NCBI RefSeq assembly: GCF_024231755.1
Contig: NZ_JAAEQH010000104.1
Location: 17,142 to 81,141 of the forward strand
Length of the DNA: 64,000 bases
Direction of reading: 5' to 3'
DNA from: Neptuniibacter sp.
GTDB lineage: Bacteria > Pseudomonadota > Gammaproteobacteria > Pseudomonadales > Balneatricaceae
The notes below the pieces were generated by a model. The model was not told the DNA's origin and did no database searches. It was given only the letters and a program-made list of their open reading frames with translations. Below are positions 35,680 to 43,863 of the stretch, piece after piece. The stretch's first letter is position 1. Each line of letters begins with the position of its first letter. The position numbers and the translations under genes were made by a program.

Positions 35680-36138
35680 ATGTCAGAGCAGGGTAATGCT
35701 TCGCGGGAAGCTGTCATTAATTATTTCGATGGTAGCTCTCGTACTGCAATCATTCATGATCGAGAGGTCCCTTACCCAGAAGGGAAGCTGATCGTTTCCA
35801 GAACGGATACGAAAGGGATTATCACTCATGCCAACCAGGCATTTGTTGATATGTCGGGTTACACTCAGGAAGAGTTAATCGGTCAAAACCACTATATTCT
35901 TCGTCACCCGGATATGCCAGCTGTAGCCTTTGCCGGGCTGTGGGAAACTCTCGAAGCCGGGAACAAATGGCATGGATATGTCAAAAATTTGCGTAAAGAT
36001 GGCGCCTATTATTGGGTTAAAGCAACAGTAATCCCCAATATTCGCAACGGTGAAGTTGTTGGTTACACCTCTGTCAGGCGTAAACCTTCACGGAGCAAAA
36101 TTGCTGAAAGTGAAGCGCTATATGCCACACTGAAATAA
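35680..36138 (+). CDS. Stand-alone Aer-type PAS protein
   Basis: 152 residues. A single PAS domain of the Aer class: KGIITHANQAFVDMSGYTQE, ELIGQNHYILRHPDMPAVAF, WHGYVKNLRKDGAYYWVKAT and GYTSVRRKPSR. The RHPDMP stretch and following Trp residues correspond to those that bind FAD in E. coli Aer. There is no transmembrane, HAMP or signalling domain, so it must act through a partner. Redox or energy sensing with FAD is inferred. Confidence 0.85.
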   Translation: MSEQGNASREAVINYFDGSSRTAIIHDREVPYPEGKLIVSRTDTKGIITHANQAFVDMSGYTQEELIGQNHYILRHPDMPAVAFAGLWETLEAGNKWHGYVKNLRKDGAYYWVKATVIPNIRNGEVVGYTSVRRKPSRSKIAESEALYATLK

Positions 36139-36150
36139 GGTAGATTATCA

Positions 36151-36900
36151 GTGATTTTGAATCTCACCGTTAGTCCGGACTTTGCCCCTGACCACATATC
36201 AGGCTGGTTTATTTTTAATACTTGGTTGCAGCGACAACTGGGCACCCGTGTACATTTGGAACTATACGATTGTTTTGACAAGCAACGTGAAGATATTCAA
36301 GCAGGCAAATACGATATTGTATACGCCAATCCATTTGATGCTTCTATGCTGGTGCGTGAATTAGGGTTCAAAGCTGTTGCTCGCCCTAAAGCTAAGCCTG
36401 ATGAAACTATCATAGCTACCCATGCTGATAACGATGATGTTAATTGCGTAGAAGATCTATCCCCAGGTTGCAAGCTGGTCGCAACGGACGACCCAGATGT
36501 AAACCGGATAGGCATGATCATGTTAGAACCGGCTGATCTGGATTCTACCAATACGTCAGTTAAAACAGTTGATAGCTATGTAATCGTAGCTAAAAATGTT
36601 CTAAAGAATGATGCAGATGCCGGTTTCTTTTTAAAAGACGCTTATGATGAACTCTCAGACCTTATTCGCAACCAGTTGAAAGTATTGGTTAGCAGTGAGA
36701 TCAGTGTTGTGCATCATGCCTTGTTAGTTGGGCCTCGTTTGCAACAGTTTATCCCTCAGATCCAACAGCGCCTTATTAAGATGGAGCAAGACGAAAAAGG
36801 CAAGGGGGTTTTGGAAAGCATGGATCTGGAAGGTTGGGAGATCATGACGGATGAAGAAACCGAGTTTATGATCGACCTGATCGATACCTTGATCGATTAA
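36151..36900 (+). CDS. PhnD-like substrate-binding protein without signal peptide
   Basis: 249 residues, GTG start at 36151, 12 bases after the PAS gene. Fold of the phosphate/phosphonate-binding PhnD family: LTVSPDFAPDHISGWF, REDIQAGKYDIVYANPFDAS, RPKAKPDETIIATHADN and KNDADAGFFLKDAYDELS. The protein begins directly with the first strand, so it is cytoplasmic rather than periplasmic, and no ABC transporter genes adjoin it. A ligand-sensing role together with the PAS and roadblock proteins is inferred. Confidence 0.75.
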   Translation: MILNLTVSPDFAPDHISGWFIFNTWLQRQLGTRVHLELYDCFDKQREDIQAGKYDIVYANPFDASMLVRELGFKAVARPKAKPDETIIATHADNDDVNCVEDLSPGCKLVATDDPDVNRIGMIMLEPADLDSTNTSVKTVDSYVIVAKNVLKNDADAGFFLKDAYDELSDLIRNQLKVLVSSEISVVHHALLVGPRLQQFIPQIQQRLIKMEQDEKGKGVLESMDLEGWEIMTDEETEFMIDLIDTLID

Positions 36901-36930
36901 TCTGTGTTTCTTTTGAAGTCAGTAACAATA

Positions 36931-36956
36931 AAAAACCGCCGTAAGAGGCGGTTTTT
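36931..36956. terminator. Bidirectional terminator between the PhnD-like gene and acnA
   Basis: AAAAACCGCC (36931-36940), loop GTAAGA, GGCGGTTTTT (36947-36956), T-run continues; works in both directions for the convergent genes. Confidence 0.9.
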
Positions 36957-36982
36957 TTATTCTTAGTCTTGTTGTGTAGATA

Positions 36983-39700
36983 TTATGTGTTAGAGGCGAT
37001 GATATCGCGTAATACCATTGGCAAAATACCTTTGTGACGAATCTGATCCAGCTCAGACGAAGTATCAACACGGGAGGTTAACTCCAGCTGCTGAGATGAG
37101 CCGTCTGCTCTGTTAATGGTCAGGCTAACAGTGCCGCGTGGCTCCAGAGTATCGATACCATTCAGATCGAAGGTTTCTGTGCCGTCCAAGTTCAGCGATG
37201 CACGTGTTACACCTTCTGGCATCTGTAGCGGTAATACGCCCATGCCTACCAGGTTGGATTTGTGAATACGCTCAAAGCTCTCTGCGATAATTGCTTTAAC
37301 ACCCAGCAGTGCAGGACCTTTTGCCGCCCAGTCACGGGATGAGCCAGTTCCATAAAGCTTACCGCCAAAGACAACAGTAGATGTACCTTCGTTACGGTAG
37401 CTCTCAGCAGCGTCATAGATAGACATCTGTACTGGAGCGGCATCAGATGAGTAATAGTTAGTGACCGCGCCTGTGGTGCCTGGCAGTAGCAGGTTTCGAG
37501 CTTTTACGTTGCCGAAAATACTACGCAGCATCACGTGGTGGTTACCACGGCGGGCACCCAGTGATGTCATGTCTTCGTCAGCTACGCCTTGCGAGCTTAG
37601 GTATTCACCTGGAGGGGAGTCCGGACGAATACGGCTTACCGGTGAAATATGGTCGGTCGTTGTGTTGTCATCACACATTACCAGCATACGTGCAGCCGAG
37701 ATGTTGTTCAGTGAATCTTTAGGTGTTTCCAGTGAGAAGCCATCGAAGAATGAGATCTCCTGGATGTAGGTAGAATCCGGCGCCCAGTCATAAACAGGGC
37801 CAGTAGGGGATTCCAGGTTCTGCCATGTCGCAGGGCCGTCCAACGCGTTTTCATAAGTTTCACGGAACGCTTTCGGGTCCATGCACTCAAGCATGGTCTG
37901 GCTGATTTCAGCGTTGCTTGGCCAGATGTCCTTAAGGTAAACATCGTTACCTTTAGCATCCTGACTGATCGGCTCTTTAGTCACATCGATATTCACGTTG
38001 CCAGCCATCGCCATCGCAACTACCAGTGGTGGCGACATCAGGAAGTTGGTGTCAACATCCGGATGGACACGGCCTTCGAAGTTACGGTTACCGGACAGTA
38101 CCGACGCGGCGATAATGTCGTGGTTTTGTAGGGCTTCTTCGATGCTTGGTGCCAGTGGGCCTGAGTTACCTACACAAGTGGTACAGCCGTAACCTGCCGT
38201 ATTAAAGCCCAACGCATCCAGGTGTTGCTGCAGTCCTGCTTTAGTCAGGAAGTCTGTCGCAACAGGGGACCCCGGAGCCAGGGATGTTTTAACGCCGTCA
38301 GGTACCTTCATGCCCAGTTCGTTGGCTTTCTTAGCCAGCAGACCTGCGGCAATCAATAGGCCAGGGTTTGAGGTGTTGGTGCAGGCGGTAATCGCGGCAA
38401 TCACGATATCGCCGTCTTTTAGCTCGCGCTCAGGCAGCGGTGCGAAAATACCCGCTTCGTCTGCCTTCATTGGTGTAACTTTTACAACTTCAGGGTTGCG
38501 GTCGCCTTCAGCAGCGGCTTTGCGGAATACGTTACCGATCTCAGCCAGTGGTAGTCTGTCCTGAGGACGTTTAGGACCTGCGACAGACGGCTCAACGGTA
38601 GATAGATCAAGCTGCAGAAGATCTGTGTAGCGAGGCAGCGCCTGACCCTGTTTCCACGCCATGTTCTGCGCTTTGTAGAATTCGAGTGGCAGGTCGCCGT
38701 CTCTGCCCGTAGCTTTCATATAGTCGGCAGAGATCTCATCGAATGGGAAGAAGCCCATCGTCGCGCCATATTCAGGCGACATGTTAGCAATGGTTGCACG
38801 GTCAGGGAGGGACAGATTGGCACAACCTTCACCCACGTATTCAACGAACTTACCGACAACGCCACCCGGGAAGTTACGTAGCATTTCAGTAATGGTTAGT
38901 ACCAGGTCAGTAGCGGTTACGCCTTCTCTTAATGCGCCGGTCAGTTCAACACCAACCACTTCAGGTGCCAGCATCTGCATAGGCTGGCCTAGCATGGATG
39001 CACCGGCTTCGATACCACCAACACCCCAGCCAACAATACCCAGTGCGTTTGCCATTGGCGTGTGGCTGTCCATACCGATCAGCGTGTCAGGGATCATCAG
39101 GTTATTGTTGTTTAGATAGCCCTGAGCCAGATACTCAAGGTTTACCTGATGCACGATACCAGTTTGTGGCGGAATAATGCGGATAGTTTCAAAGGCCTGC
39201 GCGCCCCATTTCAGGAAGGCATAACGCTCTTTGTTTCGTTCAGCTTCCAGCTCACCATTGATTCTTAACGAAGCAGGGCTACCGGTGTTATCCATTGTGA
39301 CTGTGTGGTCGATAACCAGATCTGCACGAACCAGGGGTTCGATAATCGCCGGGTCCAGATCCATGCGCTGTACGGCTGAGCGCATCGCAGCAAAATCGAC
39401 AATCGCAGGCGTACCACTAAGGTCGTGCATAATGACACGGCCGGCCGTGAAAGGAATTTCGATCGGCTCTTTACCTTGATGTTCGGTCCAACTACCCAGC
39501 GCTTTAACCTGCTCAGCAGTTATGCCGTTCTGGCCAACATTGCGAGCGATACCTTCTAAGATTGGTCGTAAAGAGAACGGTAGTTCATCAAGCTTGATAC
39601 CAAACTGCTCAGCAGTGTCAGGAAGGCTATGATATTTGTACTCCGTTCCTGGGAGTGTTTTAACAGAGTTGGATGGATCGAAATTGATTGGACTTGTCAT
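36983..39700 (-). CDS. acnA: Aconitate hydratase A
   Basis: 905 residues, IRP/AcnA type. Converts citrate to isocitrate in the TCA cycle, often the stress-stable isoenzyme. The three cluster cysteines lie in ITACTNTSNP and AGYGCTTCVGNSGPL. The C-terminal swivel domain has GSSRDWAAKG. ATG 39700 is preceded by GAGG seven bases upstream. Some AcnA proteins also handle 2-methylaconitate; no prp genes are here. Confidence 0.95.
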   Translation of the reverse strand: MTSPINFDPSNSVKTLPGTEYKYHSLPDTAEQFGIKLDELPFSLRPILEGIARNVGQNGITAEQVKALGSWTEHQGKEPIEIPFTAGRVIMHDLSGTPAIVDFAAMRSAVQRMDLDPAIIEPLVRADLVIDHTVTMDNTGSPASLRINGELEAERNKERYAFLKWGAQAFETIRIIPPQTGIVHQVNLEYLAQGYLNNNNLMIPDTLIGMDSHTPMANALGIVGWGVGGIEAGASMLGQPMQMLAPEVVGVELTGALREGVTATDLVLTITEMLRNFPGGVVGKFVEYVGEGCANLSLPDRATIANMSPEYGATMGFFPFDEISADYMKATGRDGDLPLEFYKAQNMAWKQGQALPRYTDLLQLDLSTVEPSVAGPKRPQDRLPLAEIGNVFRKAAAEGDRNPEVVKVTPMKADEAGIFAPLPERELKDGDIVIAAITACTNTSNPGLLIAAGLLAKKANELGMKVPDGVKTSLAPGSPVATDFLTKAGLQQHLDALGFNTAGYGCTTCVGNSGPLAPSIEEALQNHDIIAASVLSGNRNFEGRVHPDVDTNFLMSPPLVVAMAMAGNVNIDVTKEPISQDAKGNDVYLKDIWPSNAEISQTMLECMDPKAFRETYENALDGPATWQNLESPTGPVYDWAPDSTYIQEISFFDGFSLETPKDSLNNISAARMLVMCDDNTTTDHISPVSRIRPDSPPGEYLSSQGVADEDMTSLGARRGNHHVMLRSIFGNVKARNLLLPGTTGAVTNYYSSDAAPVQMSIYDAAESYRNEGTSTVVFGGKLYGTGSSRDWAAKGPALLGVKAIIAESFERIHKSNLVGMGVLPLQMPEGVTRASLNLDGTETFDLNGIDTLEPRGTVSLTINRADGSSQQLELTSRVDTSSELDQIRHKGILPMVLRDIIASNT

Positions 39701-40384
39701 TTGTATACCTCGCGCAGATAGGGCGCTTCTGAACCTATAGCCTTTATGTATGAGTCTCCAGGGATTACCGGAGCAGTACGATCTTATTCTTAGCTATATT
39801 TTCAGCCGTCAAGCGAACCGCTATTTCCTGCAATATAGATTATTGCTTGTTAGGATTGTCGACAATGTTAGCCGATAGTTATCTTAAATCAAGTCAAATA
39901 GAGGTTTTTATAGGTCGATTACATACAATCTAAGACTATTTGCTAGTGTGTATGAGGTTTTTTGAGGCAATTTATAGAGAGCGAGGCAAGTTCTGTTCAT
40001 CAACAGTACTGGTTTTACCTTTAACAGGCTTGTCGATTATTTAGTGAGATAGAGTGGTTATATAAAGAAGAAGGAGCCTTTTTAGAGAAGGGGGAATCTA
40101 GTTTGTGTTCCCTTGGGTGGGGACCAAGCTAGTTGTTGTGTAGATATCCTAATGAAGAGAACCGGCTAGGGAATATGGGTGTAGGCTATTTTGTCTGAGA
40201 ATGGATACTGAAGGGTATATAACGTAAGTATTTAGAGAAATTATGCGTGATTGGTACGAGGAAATGGCAAAAATTGTTATGAAAAATACATGCTTACAAC
40301 CAATGTATACCATCCGAAACACGTTGATTTAAGTACTATTTTTTTAATTTATACCGACTATAAGCCCCATTTAACTTGTTTTCA
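39701..40384. other. acnA-acnB intergenic region with a stable hairpin
   Basis: About 680 AT-rich bases with no supported coding frame. The clearest structure is a hairpin at 40098-40132: CTAGTTTG (40098-40105) pairs with CAAGCTAG (40125-40132), with inner TTCCC/GGGGA. It contains GGGTGGGGAC, a 10-base string also found in the palindromic repeat near 54461. The region should hold both divergent aconitase promoters and their control sites. Confidence 0.5.
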
Positions 40385-40414
40385 TTGAGCTGTTTGCAAC
40401 TTTTTTTTTATAAT
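40385..40414 (+). promoter_or_regulatory. acnB promoter
   Basis: TTGAGC (40385-40390), 18-base spacer including a run of nine T, perfect TATAAT (40409-40414), about 55 bases before ATG 40471. Confidence 0.6.
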
Positions 40415-40470
40415 CTGTCCGCAAATCATAACTAGATTCATAACTAGATATAAGTGAGACGTTGGACGCT

Positions 40471-43266
40471 ATGAGCTACTATTCTGAGTACCTAGAAGAA
40501 ATTGAGGTTCGTAAAAAGGACCTGGGTCTAAACCCAAAACCAATCGATAGCGCTGAATTGCTATCTGAAATCATTGCCCAGATCAAAGACACGGGTAATG
40601 CGGAGCGCGAAGCATCTCTAAACTTCTTCATCTACAACACTCTACCTGGTACTACTCCAGCGGCTGGCGTTAAAGCTGCTTTCCTAAAAGACATCGTTCT
40701 GGGTAAAGAAACAGTTGCAGAGATCTCTGCTGAGTTCGCTCTTGAGCAGCTTTCTCACATGAAAGGCGGTCCTTCTGTTGAAGCTCTGCTAGATATCGCG
40801 CTGTCTGACGATGCTCAGGCTGCTGCTGCAGGCGAAGTCCTGAAATCTCAGGTATTCCTATACGACGCAGACACTACTCGTCTGGCTGACGCTTTCAAAG
40901 CGGGCAATGCCATCGCTAAAGAGATCCTGGAAAGCTACGCGAAGGCTGAGTTCTTCACTAAGCTGGATGACATTCCAGAGAAAATCAAAGTTATTACCTA
41001 CATTGCTGCGGAAGGCGACATCTCTACTGACCTTCTGTCTCCAGGTAACCAGTCTCACTCACGTGCTGACCGTGAACTGCACGGCAAGTGCATGATCTCT
41101 CCAGAAGCTCAGCAAGAAATTAAGAAGATGGGTGAAGACAACCCAGACGCTAAAGTGATGCTGATCGCTGAGAAAGGCACCATGGGTGTAGGTTCTTCCC
41201 GCATGTCTGGTGTAAACAACGTTGCACTGTGGGCAGGTGAGCCAACTTCTCCATACATCCCGTTCGTAAACAACAAGCCGGTTGTTGCGGGTACTAATGG
41301 TATCGCGCCTATCTTCCTGACAACTGTTGGTGTAACTGGCGGTATCGGTCTTGACCTGAAAAACTGGGTTAAGAAAACTGACGCAAACGGCGAAGTTGTT
41401 CGTGATGAAAACGGCGATCCAGTACTGGAAGAAGCATACTCTGTTGCGACAGGTACAGTTCTGACTATCGATACTAAAGCTAAGAAGCTGTACAACGGCG
41501 ACGAGGAACTGGCTGATATCTCAGACGCGTTCACACCACAAAAAGTTGAATTCATGAAAGCGGGCGGTTCTTACGCGGTAACATTCGGTAAGAAACTGCA
41601 AACGTTTGCTGCTGAAACTCTGGGCGTTGAAGCACCAGCTGTTTACGCACAGTCTAAAGAGATCTCTAACGAAGGCCAGGGTCTGACAGCTGTTGAGAAA
41701 ATCTTCAACCGCAACGCTGTAGGCGTAGCTTCTTCTACTCCTCTGCACACAGGTTCTGACGTTCGCGTTAAAGTGAACATCGTAGGTTCTCAGGACACTA
41801 CTGGTCCTATGACTTGCCAGGAACTGGAAGCGATGGCTGCTTCTAAAATCTCACCAAGCGTTGATGGTGCCTTCCAGTCTGGTTGTCACACAGCGTCTGT
41901 ATGGGACAACAAAGCTAAGGCAAACACACCTAAGTTGATGGCATTCATGAACGCGTTCGGCGTAATCACTGCACGTGACCCGAAACACGTTTACCACTCA
42001 ATGACTGACGTTATTCACAAAGTACTGAATGACATCACAGTTGACGACCGCGCTATCATCATCGGTGGTGACTCTCACACCCGTATGTCTAAAGGTGTAG
42101 CGTTCGGTGCTGACTCCGGTACTGTTGCGATCGCACTGGCAACGGGTGAAGCAGCAATGCCTATCCCAGAGTCTGTGAAAGTAACCTTCAAAGGTTCTAT
42201 GAAGCCACACATGGACTTCCGTGACATCGTACACGCGACTCAAGCGCAGATGCTGAAGAAGTTTGCTGGCGAAAACGTATTCCAGGGTCGTGTAATCGAA
42301 GTACAGATCGGTACTCTTCTGGCTGACCAGGCGTTCACGTTCACTGACTGGACTGCAGAAATGAAAGCGAAAGCTTCTATCTGTATCTCTACTGACGACA
42401 CGCTGATCAAGTCTCTGGAACTGGCTAAGTCCCGTATCCAGATCATGATCGACAAAGGCATGGAAAACGAAGCGGGCATGCTGGCTGGCCTGATCGAACT
42501 GGCTGACAAGCGTATCGCTGAAGTTAAATCTGGCGAAGCTCCTGCTCTGGCTCCAGACGACAACGCTAAGTACTACGCTGAGCTGGTTGTTGACCTGGAC
42601 GCAATCGACGAGCCAATGATCGCTGACCCAGACGTAAACAACGAAGACATCTCTAAGCGTTACACGCATGATGTAATCCGTCCAACTTCTTACTACGATG
42701 GCCGCCAGGTAGACCTAGGCTTCGTTGGTTCTTGTATGGTTCACAAAGGCGACATGCAGATCATCGCTGCGATGCTGCGTAACCTGGAGAAGAAAGGTCC
42801 TATCACCTTTAAAGCTCCACTGGTTGTTGCTCCACCAACATACAACATCGTTGACGAGCTGAAAGCTGAAGGCGATTGGGAACTGCTGGAGAAATACGCT
42901 GGCTTCGAATTCTCTGACGAGAATCCAAAAGAAGAAGCGCGTACTAAGTACGAAAATATTCTGTACCTAGAGCGCCCTGGCTGTAACCTGTGTATGGGTA
43001 ACCAGGAGAAAGCAGAAGCAGGTGATACTGTACTGGCTACTTCTACTCGTTTGTTCCAGGGTCGTGTTGTAGAAGACTCTGCTGAGAAGAAAGGTGAGTC
43101 TCTGCTGGGCTCTACGCCAATGGTTGTTCTGTCTTGTATCCTGGGTCGTTTCCCGACTCTGGAAGAGTACAAGGATGCCGTTGAAGGTATTAACCTGACA
43201 TCTTTCGCTCCACCAAGCGAAGATCTGAGCGTAGCTCCACAGGCGATTCCAGCTGCACGTATCTAA
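40471..43266 (+). CDS. acnB: Aconitate hydratase B (bifunctional 2-methylisocitrate dehydratase type)
   Basis: 931 residues from ATG 40471 (an in-frame TTG lies nine bases upstream). AcnB class: N-terminal HEAT-like helical domain, then the swivel domain with GTMGVGSSRMSGVNNV, then the cluster domain with FQSGCHTASVW, GGDSHTRMSKG and PGCNLCMGNQ. About 65 residues longer than E. coli AcnB (865), with the extra length spread as insertions. Codon use is strongly optimised (CTG, CGT, AAC, GAA/TCT), so this is the major vegetative aconitase. Confidence 0.94.
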   Translation: MSYYSEYLEEIEVRKKDLGLNPKPIDSAELLSEIIAQIKDTGNAEREASLNFFIYNTLPGTTPAAGVKAAFLKDIVLGKETVAEISAEFALEQLSHMKGGPSVEALLDIALSDDAQAAAAGEVLKSQVFLYDADTTRLADAFKAGNAIAKEILESYAKAEFFTKLDDIPEKIKVITYIAAEGDISTDLLSPGNQSHSRADRELHGKCMISPEAQQEIKKMGEDNPDAKVMLIAEKGTMGVGSSRMSGVNNVALWAGEPTSPYIPFVNNKPVVAGTNGIAPIFLTTVGVTGGIGLDLKNWVKKTDANGEVVRDENGDPVLEEAYSVATGTVLTIDTKAKKLYNGDEELADISDAFTPQKVEFMKAGGSYAVTFGKKLQTFAAETLGVEAPAVYAQSKEISNEGQGLTAVEKIFNRNAVGVASSTPLHTGSDVRVKVNIVGSQDTTGPMTCQELEAMAASKISPSVDGAFQSGCHTASVWDNKAKANTPKLMAFMNAFGVITARDPKHVYHSMTDVIHKVLNDITVDDRAIIIGGDSHTRMSKGVAFGADSGTVAIALATGEAAMPIPESVKVTFKGSMKPHMDFRDIVHATQAQMLKKFAGENVFQGRVIEVQIGTLLADQAFTFTDWTAEMKAKASICISTDDTLIKSLELAKSRIQIMIDKGMENEAGMLAGLIELADKRIAEVKSGEAPALAPDDNAKYYAELVVDLDAIDEPMIADPDVNNEDISKRYTHDVIRPTSYYDGRQVDLGFVGSCMVHKGDMQIIAAMLRNLEKKGPITFKAPLVVAPPTYNIVDELKAEGDWELLEKYAGFEFSDENPKEEARTKYENILYLERPGCNLCMGNQEKAEAGDTVLATSTRLFQGRVVEDSAEKKGESLLGSTPMVVLSCILGRFPTLEEYKDAVEGINLTSFAPPSEDLSVAPQAIPAARI

Positions 43267-43286
43267 TTACTGAAACGTGACTAATA

Positions 43287-43314
43287 AAAAGCCTCGAAAA
43301 TTCGGGGCTTTTTT
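43287..43314 (+). terminator. acnB terminator
   Basis: AAAAGCCTCGAA pairs with TTCGGGGCTTTT with one G-U pair and a minimal loop, followed by T. Confidence 0.85.
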
Positions 43315-43324
43315 GTGTCTATTG

Positions 43325-43414
43325 AAAAGCAGTGGCTAGGGCGGCTTCGAAAGCAGTAGCTATAACGGCTGCGCCTGCTAGAACGCCTTCGGCTGCTAGG
43401 GGCTAGGAAAAGCG
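43325..43414. repeat. Imperfect tandem/palindromic intergenic repeat
   Basis: Repeated cores GCAGTGGCTAGGGCGGCTTC, GCAGTAGCTATAACGGCTGC, GCTAGAACGCCTTCGGCTGC and GCTAGGGGCTAGG follow each other with a period near 24. GCC-TTC-GGC and CTAG/CTAG form small hairpins. Looks like an intergenic repeat family (REP-like). Located between acnB and the hydrogenase locus. Confidence 0.5.
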
Positions 43415-43524
43415 GGTTTCTTTTTGCTGGGTACTATTCAGTAAATCCTGTCATTCAAGCGCAGGCTGGAATCAATTACTTCAAACCATCCTAGAACTGA
43501 TAGAAGGTCCAAGCCCTGGCTCGT

Positions 43525-43827
43525 CTACAAAACTGCTTTAAACCCTTCAAACTTAGGTGGACCAAGGTAAATATCTTTAGCCGGTTTCGCATTGGCGTGC
43601 GCTTTTCTGAATGCTTCGGATTTGGTCCAGCCAATGAATGCCTCTTCTGATTCCCACACGCTATGGGAAGCAAACAATGTGCACTCTTCATCGGTGGCTC
43701 CTTGCATCAGGTTAAAGCTTTTGAAGCCTGGTACTTCGTCCAGGTAGGTTTCCCGATTTTTCCAGATCTCTATAAAGTCCTGCTCCTTGCCCAGAGCGAT
43801 ACGGAAGCGGTTCATTGCAACGTACAT
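43525..43827 (-). CDS. Antibiotic-monooxygenase-fold protein, heme-degrading (HmoA-like)
   Basis: 100 residues, ferredoxin-like ABM domain. NRFRIALGKEQDFIEIWKNR, LDEVPGFKSFNLMQG and SVWESEEAFIGWTKSEAF with a following His match heme-degrading monooxygenases such as HmoA. AAGGA six bases before ATG 43827. It starts 36 bases after the Rieske-GGDEF-EAL gene on the same strand and may be the last gene of the hydrogenase operon. Heme degradation or heme-linked redox sensing is inferred. Confidence 0.7.
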   Translation of the reverse strand: MYVAMNRFRIALGKEQDFIEIWKNRETYLDEVPGFKSFNLMQGATDEECTLFASHSVWESEEAFIGWTKSEAFRKAHANAKPAKDIYLGPPKFEGFKAVL

Positions 43828-43863
43828 AAAAATTCCTTGGATGAATCTGTAAATGATTTGTTC

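Noticed and set aside
41998..42669. 223-residue minus-strand open frame inside acnB, with further antisense frames nearby
   Set aside because: Lies opposite a highly codon-biased gene; long antisense frames are expected there, and no ribosome-binding site or family resemblance was seen.
43325..43414. CRISPR array after acnB
   Set aside because: Units are imperfect, without constant repeats and unique spacers of equal length; no cas genes.
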